Source: Macrostomum hystrix
Lineage: Eukaryota; Platyhelminthes; Macrostomidae
Length of the DNA: 64,000 nt
NCBI GenBank assembly: GCA_950097015.1
Contig: CATNEN010000041.1
Location: 2,645,501-2,709,500 of the forward strand
Direction of reading: 5' to 3'
Shown here: positions 12,001 to 22,394 of the stretch, piece by piece
Numbering within the stretch: the first letter of the stretch is position 1
Layout of the letters: every line of letters starts with the position of its first letter
Position numbers and translations under genes: made by a program
Notes under the pieces: generated by a model
Told to the model about the DNA's origin: nothing
Database searches by the model: none
Seen by the model: the letters and a program-made list of their open reading frames with translations, nothing else

Positions 12001-15000
12001 TGCCGAGGCCATCGCACAGGCTGACAAGTCTGGCGAACAAGTTGGTGAGCTCAATGAAGGCGTTAAACATGGTCTGGTCCTCATCCGACTGGCCGATGAT
12101 CAGCATGAGCTTGGACTGCAAGTCCTGTACATCCTCCAGGGTAAGTGTTCGGCCGTCGATGCTCAGTTTAAACTCGGTGGGGTCTCTGGCCCGCACTCGC
12201 AGCTTGCCAGAGCTGGCGACCGCTTTGACCCGGCTGAGGGTGCTCCGCTCCACGGTGCCCTTGCTGGAGTTCACCTCCTGCAGCCAGTCCACGCGGTCGC
12301 TAGACTCTCTCAATTGGCTCACCAGCAACGAGCTCTGGCAGTCCTTCTTGTCAGGTTGGCAGCCACCGGAGTCCCGACAGGTGTTGCAGCGCTCCAGCAC
12401 TCGGTGCAATTTCTCTTTGATTTGGTTCAGCCGAACCTCCTGGCAATCCAGCAGGTCATAGATGAGGGGTTCGAACCCGACAACCGCTTGGTAGAAGCAC
12501 TCAATCTTGCCCTGCTCCATGGCCCCACCATCGCCCGTGTAGATCATGGCAAGATCGAAGAATGTCTTCAAGTCTTCTTTTTTCAGATTTTTCCGAGTCC
12601 ATTTCACAAGTTCGTGGGCCGTGGCGAAGGCCACCAGGATTTCGAGCAGCATCGGTTTTCCCACCATGTCCTTTATCGACTCATTTGCCTCCAGTTTGCT
12701 GACCCGGATATCCTTCAACCTTAGCTCCTGCGCTGACGCTTCTGTCTCAGTGAGATCTTGAAGTTGCTCATCCATGCTCATGTTGTAGTTCGAGTAGACG
12801 CTGCAGAGCGCTTGGCACAGCTTGTCGTTATTTGCCTTACTGAGTATAAAGTTTATCTTACGGCTCAGGGCTTTAACTTCAGGATTGCTCAGTCCTGAAA
12901 TTTTCAGCTCAGCTACAAGTTCTTCTTTGTTGCGGAAGCAGCTTCCAAGAAACTGGCTGGCGCACTCAACAGTAATCTCCTCATCCTTGAGAAGCTTCAC
13001 CTGGCGCTTCCACTCAACTAGCGTCTCCTGCATCACAGTTAGCAGCGCGTTGGCGTCCAGCGGCTTCTCTGCCGTCATCGCATCCGCACCTTCGTCTTCC
13101 TGCTCAACATCCTCGTCAATCGCAACTGTAGCCGTGTCCTGGTTGCAGTAGCGGCTCTTGACACGGCTCTGAAGCAGGCCTCGGTAGCTGGAGCTATCGC
13201 TGAATACTTTCGATTGCCTTATGTCGCAAAGCAGTACTTGATGCCGATCTTCAATACCGAAGGCGGCCAGGGTCAGCCGCCAGCCTTCGGTCTGCTGCAG
13301 CGCGAGCTCGCCAATTCGCCTGTTTTGAAGGTTGTCCAGCAGCTGGCGCACTTCTTCTACGTTGTCTAAAAAATAAAAGTTTTTTGTTGTTGCAGTTGCT
13401 GCTACTAGACCTCCCATGCCTTCTACGGCTATGAGAATGATGTCTACTCACAGAACTTTGGGTCCAGCTTGTCCGCACAGTGACGAACAAAGTGGCGCAA
13501 CTGGTCTATCCCGCACTCGATGACGCCAACCTGCCGCTCAAAGATGGCTAGAGTCGCTCTGACTTGCTGCTCCTTGGCCTTGATGCCTTTCAGTCGCTTC
13601 TGCTTCTCGAGTTGTTGGAGGTACTCCAACAGTTCGGCATGCTTGCCAGTTAGCAGCTTGGCTGTTCCTAAGGATATGGCCTGAGGTGCATGACACAGAT
13701 CGTTGAGCGCCTGGCGCACGGCCGACAAGCACTCCTCCAGCAGTCTAGAGAATTTGTCTCCCATCTTCGCTTTCACTTTCTTGTAGTCTAAAAGTTGATA
13801 AGTAGCACAGAATTGTTGGATGAGCTAAACTAGTGTCTAACAATGAGGTAGATTACGAGTACGCGACTGAGAGTTTTAAAATGGTTGCCGAATTCACTTA
13901 TAAATAAAACGATGTAAATCAACCATATTTTTTAGACATATTGGTGTGAGCTACTTTGGAAAATACTAATAACAACTGAACTAAGAATAAATATATCAGG
14001 ATCACTAGAAATATTGAAGTGCGAAATAAATTAAAGGGATAAATATCACGAGTTACCTTTGTGGAAGATGACTTGCATGCACAGCTTTGAGGACAAGGCG
14101 AACCGGAGCAGTCGATTCGGGTCCAATTCATTAAGCGCAGTGAAATTGATCAGAGACAGTTCGCCCAACTTTCTTAGCGAATCTTCGCTTGAAGAGTTGA
14201 AAAATCGCCCGATGAGACCAGAGAGAATGCCCTGGAAAATAAGAAAAAACGCACCCTTAAAGTACTAGGTATAGGTAAATAACTAGAGGTGATGTACATT
14301 GACATTCGATGTTCGATATTTCCAATTTAATCGAATTTCGTTATTCCTCATTCAAAACCAAACAACAAGATTTTTTAGCTTCCTCTGGCTCTGAATTACA
14401 CAGCCAGCACCAACCTCGGAGCTTGAAGACATGTGAGTAATCTTGTCCGCAGCCACGGTGGATACGCTCGCGTTCAGCTTCTCAGCTAGGAGCTTCTTGC
14501 TCTCCAGCAGTTCGATGACGGTTTGCTGGATTTGGAACGAATGAAAATAGATTGAAATAGATCTTCTCAATATCAGCCCAAGCTGTCCACAAGCCGGTAA
14601 AAAGTAAACAAATTATGAAACAAAGAATACGAGTATATTAGAGAATGAACAGATGAAACAATGAACAGATTAACTATTAGCAGAAGAAGGAATGAAGATA
14701 TAAGAGAGTAAACACAAAAAGGAATGAATGGATGAAATAATAAATACAGGAAAGAATGACTTAATGAATGAATTAATTAATGAAAGGAGAGCCTCAACTC
14801 ACCAGCTCAGATTTAAACAATAGCCTCAACTCACCAGCTCAGATTTAAACAGTAGCCTCAACTCACCCGCTCAGAATAAAACAAGAGCCTCAACTCACCA
14901 GCTCAGATTTAAACAGTAGCCTCAACTCACCCGCTCAGAATTAAACAAGAGCCTCAACTCACCCGCTCAGAATTAAACAAGAGCCTCAACTCACCCGCTC

Positions 15001-18000
15001 AGATTTAAACAGTAGCCTCAACTCACCAGCTCAGATTTAAACAGTAGCCTCAACTCACCCGCTCAGAATTAAACAATAGCCTCAACTCACCAGCTCAGAT
15101 TTAAACAGTAGCCTCAACTCACCAGCTCAGATTTAAACAGTAGCCTCAACTCACCAGCTCAGATTTAAACAGTAGCCTCAACTCACCAGCTCAGATTTAA
15201 ACAGTAGCCTCAACTCACCAGCTCAGAATTAAACAATAGCCTCAACTCACCAGCTCAGATTTAAACAGTAGCCTTAACTCACCAGCTCAGATTTAAACAG
15301 TAGCCTCAACTCACCCGCTCAGAATTAAACAGTAGCCTTAACTCACCAGCTCAGATTTAAACAGTAGCCTCAACTCACCAGCTCAGATTTAAACAGTAGC
15401 CTCAACTCACCAGCTCAGATTTAAACAATAGCCTCAACTCACCAGCTCAGAATTAAACAATAGCCTCAACTCACCAGCTCAGATTTAAACAGTAGCCTCA
15501 ACTCACCAGCTCAGATTTAAACAGTAGCCTTAACTCACCAGCTCAGATTTAAACAGTAGCCTCAACTCACCAGCTCAGATTTAAACAGTAGCCTCAACTC
15601 ACCAGCTCAGAATTAAACAATAGCCTCAACTCACCAGCTCAGATTTAAACAGTAGCCTTAACTCACCAGCTCAGATTTAAACAGTAGCCTCAACTCACCA
15701 GCTCAGATTTAAACAATAGCCTCAACTCACCAGCTCAGATTTAAACAATAGCCTCAACTCACCAGCTCAGATTTAAACAGTAGCCTTAACTCACCAGCTC
15801 AGATTTAAACAGTAGCCTCAACTCACCAGCTCAGATTTAAACAATAGCCTCAACTCACCAGCTCAGATTTAAACAGTAGCCTCAACTCACCAGCTCAGAA
15901 TTAAACAGTAGCCTCAACTCACCAGCTCAGAATTAAACAATAGCCTCAACTCACCAGCTCAGATTTAAACAATAGCCTCAACTCACCAGCTCAGATTTAA
16001 ACAATAGCCTCAACTCACCAGCTCAGATTTAAACAGGAGGCAGGCTACCAGTCGGTGCAGAGCTTCATAGCAAGGCTCTGCTATGTCTGACTGGCAATCG
16101 TCCAATGTGCTGTACAATTGGGAGAGCATCTGAAAATTGACCAGATTCAGCTAATTGAAAAGAGACAAAACTTCTGGAGAAACATAATGGAGAGAACGCA
16201 GCACATGCCTCAACGGTTGATGGATCACCCCTATCATCGCTCCGGAAAACTTTCGTTTCGAGCCATTTCAGTTGTTCAACTACTGGTGCCACAATGCCGG
16301 CGACAGCCGCTGATTTTGGCGCGCAGGCAGAAGACGCATAACAGAGCACGATGGTGAGATTTACAGCCGCCAGCAGACAGTTGATTGTGTTGTTTGGACG
16401 CTGCGAGTGTTTAGACAATGGGTTCTTACCGCTATTTGACACTCTGCTGCAGAGAATTTTGAACGTGTCGCAGTGCAGGCTCAGGCAGAGCTGCAGCTCG
16501 TTTGGCGGCAATCCGCTGGAATTTGTCAGCAGCTGGACTGCCAGAAAGTTGTAAAAGTTCTGAAATTTGTATGGAAACGTCAAGACTATATAAATTCAAG
16601 TAGCTATAAACAGCTCTCACAACGATCCTTTGCCCCAATTACGCTCTGCGAACGATGACGTATGAGGCTTTGTACAATGAAGAAAGGGCATGTCTTGGTA
16701 AAAATAACTTCGTGGAAACAGACACAATTGCTCGTATTTAGCTAAAAACATGCTGGATAGCGCCAGATAGAAGTGTGTCTAAATAACGCAATGGTGGTTT
16801 TCCTTTTTTCGGTCTAACGAGTTCGTTCTCAGTCCAGGGGAAACAATTTTGGTACTTGAACCATGCACTAAATGTCTCATTGATTCAGTTCACTCCGCAT
16901 TTTAGAAGGCATCTGCATTAGATTTAGAAAAACATTAGAGGGGTGGCCTCTCTAGTCAATTCCTTCCGGTCTTGTATCTGGGGAATATCAGACCGGCTGT
17001 ACATCTGGGGAAACTATATTGAGTGCTATTACTATTTCATTATTCAATTGTTGTTTTTTAACAGTAGATTTTTAACTTGTTAGTAAAAACTAACAAGGGG
17101 GATTTCCCCGCTGAAATTTTTTTTGCTGCATTCGAATGCAGAAACGCAAGCACACGAAACTCAAGAACACGGCCAACTTTTTGCTGCGCATCTTTTGTAA
17201 CAAGAATCGAGTCGCCAGCTCTTCAGACCGTGCAAATATTCAATGGCCAAAGGTCTGATTTTTCCCATAAGCGCTAGTGTATTTCATACATCCCAATACA
17301 CGAAATAGCACTGCGCCTCAGTGCAGCCTTGCCAGGCCTTCATCAGCATGGTGACAAATTTATCCGCATGTCACCCGAATGTGCCTGCATCATCTCCGTC
17401 TTCGGTGGTCACCTACCTTTATCTAGACGGATTGGCTGGACCTTCAAGGGCTACAACTGGTGGAACTAGGCCACTCAACTAGGGAACTCAACCACAGTAC
17501 ATCATCGCCTAGTCTGTCAACCAATCAGTCACCACCCAACGCTGTTAGCATTCAGGCACTGCCAAAAAAACTACAGGGTTCCCCCCTTGGTATAAAAACG
17601 AGCGGCAAAATGGCTTGGTAGTCCTACTGCTAAGCTTACCCTAAATGTTTGTTTAAAAACAAAGGTGGGTCACGGGGTGACGCCAGGATGCCGCAGTGAT
17701 AATAAAGAGGCCAATTGAGTTCGCATGTCTTATAAATGAAAGATGTAGAGACTGTAAGCAAAGAAAACAACTCAAGCCTAATTTCGCACAGGTAGTCTTA
17801 GACATCATAAAAAGGTAACTCCATAATCAAAATTTCAGCGTAGTTGCTCACGCAGAAAACCGAATGCTTGTGTGGAAGCGATGTTTCAAAGGGGGAGTTG
17901 CCATTCGCCTGCTGCAAGCACTGTCCGATCACAGCTAGCTTGGCACTTGCGGGGATCCAGTCAAGCGAGCCCGGGTCTGCATCGAACAGTCGCAGCCCTT

Positions 18001-21000
18001 TGAGCACGGCATAGCAGCGTGCTATGAGCGGATCGACGTGCCGGTATTTCAGTAACTGGGTCTCCACACATTCGACAGCGTGATGCATTTTTGTGCTGAA
18101 TAATAATGGGGAAGTTTAGCTTGAAGCTATCATGAGCAATGAGTGAGCAATGAGCGCTAAGCAAGCGAGCTCATTCCTACTCACCCACAGCGAATTGCGA
18201 ATTCAGTGAACTTGCTGCTAAGTCCGCACCAGATGAAAGAATCGGCGTTCTTACTCAGCAGACTTGAAATTTCCTTTTGCAGTGGGATTTCATCAGCGTG
18301 AAGCTCGCCCAGCATCAGGATGTGGTAGGCCGGCAGGATCAGCAGGTGGTTGGGGTGGAAATTGCTGGCATCTCTGAGCATTCCATCGAACCAAGCTTGA
18401 GTAGCATCGGTGGGTACCCTTGCGACGGTTAAAATTAATAAAACATTAATTCTTTAAATATCAGCTCTTAAAATTATAGTAAATACTAGCTTTAGGTAGA
18501 ACAACATGGCTTTTAGGCATGCGATCAACACTAAATTACTGCATACCTTGCCATGGCAGTTCAAAAACCATAAAACCCTAATTCGACCAAAAAGGGTTAC
18601 TTCCATCTCTTTTTGTTAAGGCGTTTGTGAGGTTTGAAATATGAAGTATACAAATATATATTGTAATGATAATGCACACAGGATCAGATCATTAAAATAC
18701 AATAAGCTTCATTACAAAGTCATCAGAACAAAACCAAAATATATTTGTATAAAAACGCTATTTAGCATGTTCTACTCACTTAAGGTTGCCAAATGCAGTT
18801 GTTAAATCCGAAAAAAGAGATTCACTCGGCATCTCAGGCGGCAGAATGCAGTCCAGAAGTGAGCTGATCTCATCACTTTTCAGAGAGAGTGATCCGTGAA
18901 AGAATGGAGCAGCCTTTGCCACAGTTGCAAAATGCAGAAGTTCCAAGTTAGTAATCCACTGACGCCACTGCTTCTGCTCATCCTGATCCTTCACAATTGG
19001 TCGATACGGTGCTTTAGAACGGTACATTGGGATAACCGAGCGCAGAACATCATGAAGTACCTAAAAATTATTTCATAAAAAATATAAAGGACAATCGCAT
19101 CACTTTGGTCATGGTCACATTGATCGCCTCACATCAAAAGCTCACCATCTGTCTTTCTTTCTGTTGATGAGCAGAAAAGTTCCATTCTGTTGACTTCACT
19201 AAGCACTCGAACAAGGCAAGTCGATCTCTTGTAGTATTGCTTGTGTAGAATAAAAACTCAAAGCAGTATTTTAGTGACTCAACAACTTCGGATTCATAGT
19301 AAAACCGATCTTGGCAGAAATCAAACCATAGCCGTCCGTCCAACTGTGTGATTGACTCTGCTAAGGAAGGAGAAAAAACTTGCCGCATTCGATCAGCACT
19401 GTTAGGCACTAACGGAGGCAGAAACTCCAGCAAATCTCTGCCACCTGATCGTGTTTCCCTCCTTGCATCTTTTAGGTAGTATTTGTAAGCAGCGCGTCCC
19501 TGCAATACATCCGACTTGGGCAAAAGAAGTTCGCAGAACGCTAGAGCAAAATCACCACTGATTTGTGAAATATGGAATACATCTAGGCACTTGAAAATAG
19601 TTGTAGGGAGTCTGACGAACAGTCCGAGCTGACCTCTGTGTAAATCCGAAATAGCCACAACACAGGCAAATCGAACGCAAGTTACTTCAATCTGATTTTT
19701 TGTTAGATCATGCCGAAAATTTTCGTAGGAGGTTACAGAAAGAGCTTTTTGTTCTTGAACTGTCTTCTGTGCCAAATTTGAGGCAACAGTGGCAGCATAA
19801 GAAGTTTTGCATGCAGCATTTTTGCCGCCCGTCTCACTCTCCAGAACGCACGGAGCCTCCGCGCAACTAGTGGTTGGACGCGATCGCTTAGACGTTGACG
19901 AACTCTCCAGCAATGGCTTTTCCGAACCTGAACTGCCATTCCTCTTTCTCGACTCTGATTGAGCTTCCATACTTGCGCCAATATGTTTTAAACCAGCAGA
20001 TAACTCATTAGCGCCTGTTTCACTGTTTTTCGGAATAGTTGAGTCGTCAGCGGAAATTTTGACAAGTAAAGGATTCGACACACGCTCACTTTGAGCCTGG
20101 GAGGCAGAATTCGAGTCAGTTTGAGCCCTTGTTTTGCCATCACTTTGAGCCTGGGAGGCAGAATTCGAATCAGTTTGAGCCTTCGTGTTGCCATCACTTT
20201 GAGCCTTGGAGGCAGAATTCGAATCAGTTTGAGCCCTTGCTTTGCCATCACTTTGAGCCTTGGAGGCAGAATTCGAATCAGTTTGAGCCTTCGTGTTGCC
20301 ATCACTTTGAGCCTTGGAGGCAGAATTCGAATCAGTTGGATCCATCGTGTTGCCATCACTTTGAGCCTTGGAGACAGAATTCGAATCAGTTGGATCCATC
20401 GTGTTGCCATCACTTTGAGCCTTGGAGACAGAATTCGAATCAGTTGGATCCATCGTGTTGCCATCACTTTGAGCCTTGGAGACAGAATTCGAATCAGTTG
20501 GATCCATCGTGTTGCCATCACTTTGAGCCTTGGAGACAGAATTCGAATCAGTTGGATCCATCGTGTTGCCATCACTTTGAGCCTTGGAGACAGAATTCGA
20601 ATCAGTTGGATCCATCGTGTTGCCATCACTTTGAGTCTTGGAGACACCAATCGAGTCAGTTGGATCCTTCGTGTTGCCATCACTTTGAGCCTTGGAGGCA
20701 GAATTCGAATCAGTTGGATCCTTCGTGTTGCCATCACTTTGAGCCTGGGAGGCAGAATTCGAATCAGTTTGAGCCCTTGCTTTGCCATCACTTTGAGCCT
20801 TGGAGGCAGAATTCGAGTCAGTTTGAGCCCTTGCTTTGCCATCACTTTGAGCCTGGGAGGCAGAATTCGAATCAGTTTGAGCCTTCGTGTTGCCATCACT
20901 TTGAGCCTTGGAGGCAGAATTCGAATCAGTTTGAGCCCTTGCTTTGCCATCACTTTGAGCCTGGGAGGCAGAATTCGAATCAGTTTGAGCCTTCGTGTTG

Positions 21001-22391
21001 CCATCACTTTGAGCCTTGGAGGCAGAATTCGAATCAGTTTGAGCCTTCGTGTTGCCATCACTTTGAGCCTTGGAGGCAGAATTCGAATCAGTTGGATCCT
21101 TCGTGTTGCCATCACTTTGAGCCTTGGAGGCAGAATTCGAATCAGTTGGATCCTTCGTGTTGCCATCACTTTGAGCCTTGGAGGCAGAATTCGAATCAGT
21201 TGGATCCTTGGAGGCAGAATTCGAATCAGTTGGATCCTTCGTGTTGCCATCACTTTGAGCCTTGTAGGCACCAATCGAATCAGTTGGATCCTTCGTGTTG
21301 CCATCACTTTGAGCCTTGGAGGCACCAATCGAATCAGTTGGATCCTTCGTGTTGCCATCACTTTGAGCCTTGGAGGCACCAATCGAATCAGTTGGATCCT
21401 TCGTGTTGCCATCACTTTGAGCCTTGGAGGCACCAATCGAATCAGTTGGATCCTTCGTGTTGCCATCACTTTGAGCCTTGGAGGCACCAATCGAATCAGT
21501 TGGATCCTTCGTGTTGCCATCACTTTGAGCCTTGGAGGCACCAATCGAATCAGTTGGATCCATCGTGTTGCCATCACTTTGAGTCTTGGAGGCACCTATC
21601 GAGTCAGTTGGATCCATCGTGTTGCCATCACTTTGAGCCTTGGTGTCGTTGTTCAATTCGTTTTGAGCAATATGGCTGAACTCTGTCTGTTCTGGTTTGC
21701 TACGAGTATCATGGCAGTGGTTCATATTAAATTTGACTTTATCGAATTTAATTTTATCTATAACAGCCGGATTAGCAAAGTTCATAGTATTATGTGTTCC
21801 ACCGAACTCAAAATCTGTAATTTGCTCCAGGTCACTTTTGGTGCTCGGGTTATGAGTAGATGACATTTCAGGTGAAAATCCTGGACTTGGGTTGCTGGTC
21901 AATGTCGAATTTTCATTAGGCCTGCTGTAAACATTATCAGAACGAAGCTTCTTGACAGATGATGATGCTGACCCTGAGGTGTCCACAGTTGTCTCGGAAC
22001 TAAGAAGCCGTTTGCCAGGACTGGCACTCGAACTTGGTTGGCTGCTATTAGCTGTTTTATCACTAGGCATAGTCTCATGTGCAGAAAGGGACAGTTGTAC
22101 ATCGCCAACCTGCAAGGGCAGATCCATTTTAAAGTTGCAGCTGCTCGCACACATGATGCAGCAATCATCATCCAGACTTATTGATTCTAAACATTCTTCA
22201 TTACTGCAAACTTTCTTCCATAATTGCAATGGGTTGTGATTGCAATTTCTTAGATGACCAGAACCACAGACTTGACAAGTGACTAGGAAGTTGTCCTTTG
22301 CTTTGCACTTGCCACAAAAAACTGCATAGAATGGTATTTGTGATCGATTGCAGCTTAAACAGGTCTTGCTTATTTGGTGCTTGCAGTCCAT
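67..22391 (-). CDS. RNF213: RNF213-type giant AAA+/RING/RZ E3 ubiquitin ligase, C-terminus off the left edge
   Basis: RNF213 is a very large cytosolic E3 ligase with a dynein-like AAA+ core, a RING and an RZ finger; in vertebrates it acts in lipid-droplet biology and ubiquitin coating of intracellular bacteria. I place coding exons (descending) at 22391-19146, 19060-18780, 18418-18185, 18095-17804, 16559-16430, 16309-16215, 16129-16019, 14525-14415, 14231-14057, 13787-13452, 13365-8159, 7937-7396, 7197-6795, 6292-5677, 5603-5445, 5376-5223, 5040-4311, 4230-3937, 3643-3549, 3470-2925, 2788-2134, 1660-1511, 1442-1172, 1097-1063, 993-787, 324-67. Phases agree at every junction, giving 5111 codons with no stop; vertebrate RNF213 is about 5200 aa. 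Diagnostic stretches are FPIPLINRMEKH, GLGTHR, VGISNWALDPAKMNRG and the RZ finger. Donors at 17803 (gtctaa), 16214 (gttgag), 14414 (gttggt) and 7395 (gttgac) are weak and least certain. The last exon ends at a gtgggt donor, so the gene continues past base 1. Confidence 0.93.
376..716 (+). mobile_element. tRNA-derived SINE, family A (copy 1), in an RNF213 intron
   Basis: A tRNA-like head carries an A-box-like tggcagagcag and a B-box agttcgattcc. Unrelated body sequence follows with the landmarks atttggggcgcag, gatgagaaagtcagggcag, gtgctcaggagtcag and attgcctcctcgctggctg, then an A/T-rich tail. The same body is found at 33411 (3' half), 49252-49595 (reverse) and 58797 (degenerate), which defines a family of about 340 bp. 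Confidence 0.85.
787..1097 (-). CDS. RNF213: RNF213 RZ zinc finger split over a 35-bp micro-exon and the next exon
   Basis: Micro-exon 1097-1063 (35 bp) encodes LCPNGHPYVIGD together with the last base of the upstream exon. Exon 993-787 continues CGRPNERGSCNVCKAPIGG. Joined, they give the RZ finger of RNF213 and ZNFX1 proteins, with zinc ligands C and H of CPNGH, then CGRP and CNVC. In RNF213 this finger is the main ubiquitin-transfer module and is needed for ubiquitylation of bacterial lipid A. The intron between them is only 69 bp, with donor gtaagt and acceptor gtgcag. All four ligands are present, so the module looks functional. Confidence 0.9.
1676..2133 (-). repeat. 32-bp donor-derived minisatellite filling an RNF213 intron
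   Basis: About 14 copies of a 32-bp unit. Read on the gene strand, the array starts exactly at the 5' splice site of exon 2788-2134: the first intron bases are gtgagctgtggctgcag and each repeat ends in ctag followed again by gtgagctg. Every unit therefore carries ag|gtgagc, and a second donor-like cag|gtaact lies inside it. The array occupies almost all of the 473-bp intron. Confidence 0.95.
2925..3470 (-). CDS. RNF213: RNF213 RING-finger exon with acidic insertion
   Basis: The exon encodes a C3HC4 RING at residues ~4405-4495: CCVC, then CGH, CRDC and finally CPLC. Between the sixth and seventh zinc ligands (CRDC to CPLC) lies an insertion of more than 50 residues, mostly Glu, Asp and Ser, encoded at about 3215-3360. 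Vertebrate RNF213 has only about 13 residues there. The exon then runs into the helical region ending SPVFR, which joins SFILQQLLRYS in the next exon, matching the vertebrate order. The RING is dispensable for several activities of the vertebrate protein, so the insertion may be tolerated; that is inference. Confidence 0.85.
6300..6780 (-). repeat. 22-bp acceptor-flush minisatellite in an RNF213 intron
   Basis: About 21 copies of a 22-bp unit. On the gene strand each ends in the pyrimidine-rich cttcccgtcattcag, which looks like a 3' splice site. The final degenerate copies run directly into the true acceptor (cattcacaatccag) of exon 6292-5677. The donor end of the intron (6794) is about 20 bases from the first unit. 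Confidence 0.93.
8159..13365 (-). CDS. RNF213: RNF213 giant 5.2-kb exon carrying the AAA+ core
   Basis: A single exon of 5207 bp encodes residues ~1671-3406, the dynein-like motor. Three P-loop modules can be seen. One near 10857-10888 reads ARPGMGKSLR, matching the degenerate P-loop of the second module. A canonical Walker A, GETGCGKTRL, lies near 9687-9718 with Walker B VFFDEVN near 9505-9530 and the sensor-like ACNPY. A further Walker A-like GKPGSSKSLAKT lies near 8657-8693 with Walker B VVVLEEVGLAEDSP near 8440-8490. The stretches KVHGGTT, RLESSGLGYRV and LKSLHPLLEDGCIEE are hallmarks of RNF213. The upstream ~800 residues (stalk and linker) are less conserved, and KGTVERSTLS resembles the vertebrate stalk sequence. 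Confidence 0.93.
14795..16034 (-). repeat. 32-bp minisatellite made of an exon/intron junction, about 38 copies
   Basis: On the gene strand, exon 16129-16019 ends tgtttaaatctgagctg|gtgagttgaggcta. The array repeats precisely this string: the last 18 nt of the exon (encoding LFKSEL) plus the first 14 nt of the intron. Each of about 38 copies therefore keeps a strong donor, gctg|gtgagt. Variants differ mostly at aatt/attt in the exonic part, ccg/cag near the donor, and agtag/aatag/aagag at the unit boundary. Confidence 0.96.
16560..17803. other. RNF213 intron without recognised content
   Basis: This intron of about 1.24 kb lies between the exons at 17804-18095 and 16430-16559. I see no long open frame, repeat array or transposon end. 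An undetected small exon is possible, but the phases of the flanking exons already agree without one. Confidence 0.5.
19146..22391 (-). CDS. RNF213: RNF213 first coding exon: N-terminal zinc-binding region plus 54-bp coding minisatellite
   Basis: This exon encodes residues 1-1082. It opens with paired CxxC motifs over the first ~85 residues (CLSC, CGKC, CQVC, then CCIMC), a double zinc-ribbon pattern like the short N-terminal zinc motif of vertebrate RNF213. A Ser/Thr-rich linker follows, then about 29 tandem copies of an 18-residue unit (AQSDGNTKDPTDSNSASK and variants), then a Lys/Ser-rich patch. From about residue 880 it becomes ordinary folded-looking sequence that joins the next exon in frame (KERQM then VLHDVL). 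The first ATG is at 22391, two bases after a cttag acceptor-like sequence, so the 5' end may be cis-spliced or trans-spliced. An in-frame GTG at 22394 is not used as start here. Confidence 0.85.
20088..21650 (-). repeat. 54-bp coding minisatellite inside RNF213
   Basis: About 29 tandem 54-bp units, each carrying an EcoRI-like gaattc or a caccaat variant and ending in tttgccatca or gttgccatca. The unit length is a multiple of three, so the array is open in the gene's frame and also in other frames on both strands, giving long shadow frames. The encoded 18-mer is acidic and polar and probably disordered. Variant blocks (KDPTDSIGAS, MDPTDSNSVS, KAQTDSNSAS, RAQTDSNSAS) form runs, which points to recent local duplication. 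Confidence 0.95.
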
Positions 22392-22394
22392 CAC

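Noticed and set aside
14795..16034. CRISPR-like array
   Set aside because: Units are directly adjacent with no unique spacers, and this is a eukaryotic intron.
20091..21863. Long plus-strand open frames (up to 590 codons) over the RNF213 repeat
   Set aside because: They are shadows of a 54-bp repeat whose length is a multiple of three. The minus frame joins proven exons in phase and has the N-terminal zinc motifs.
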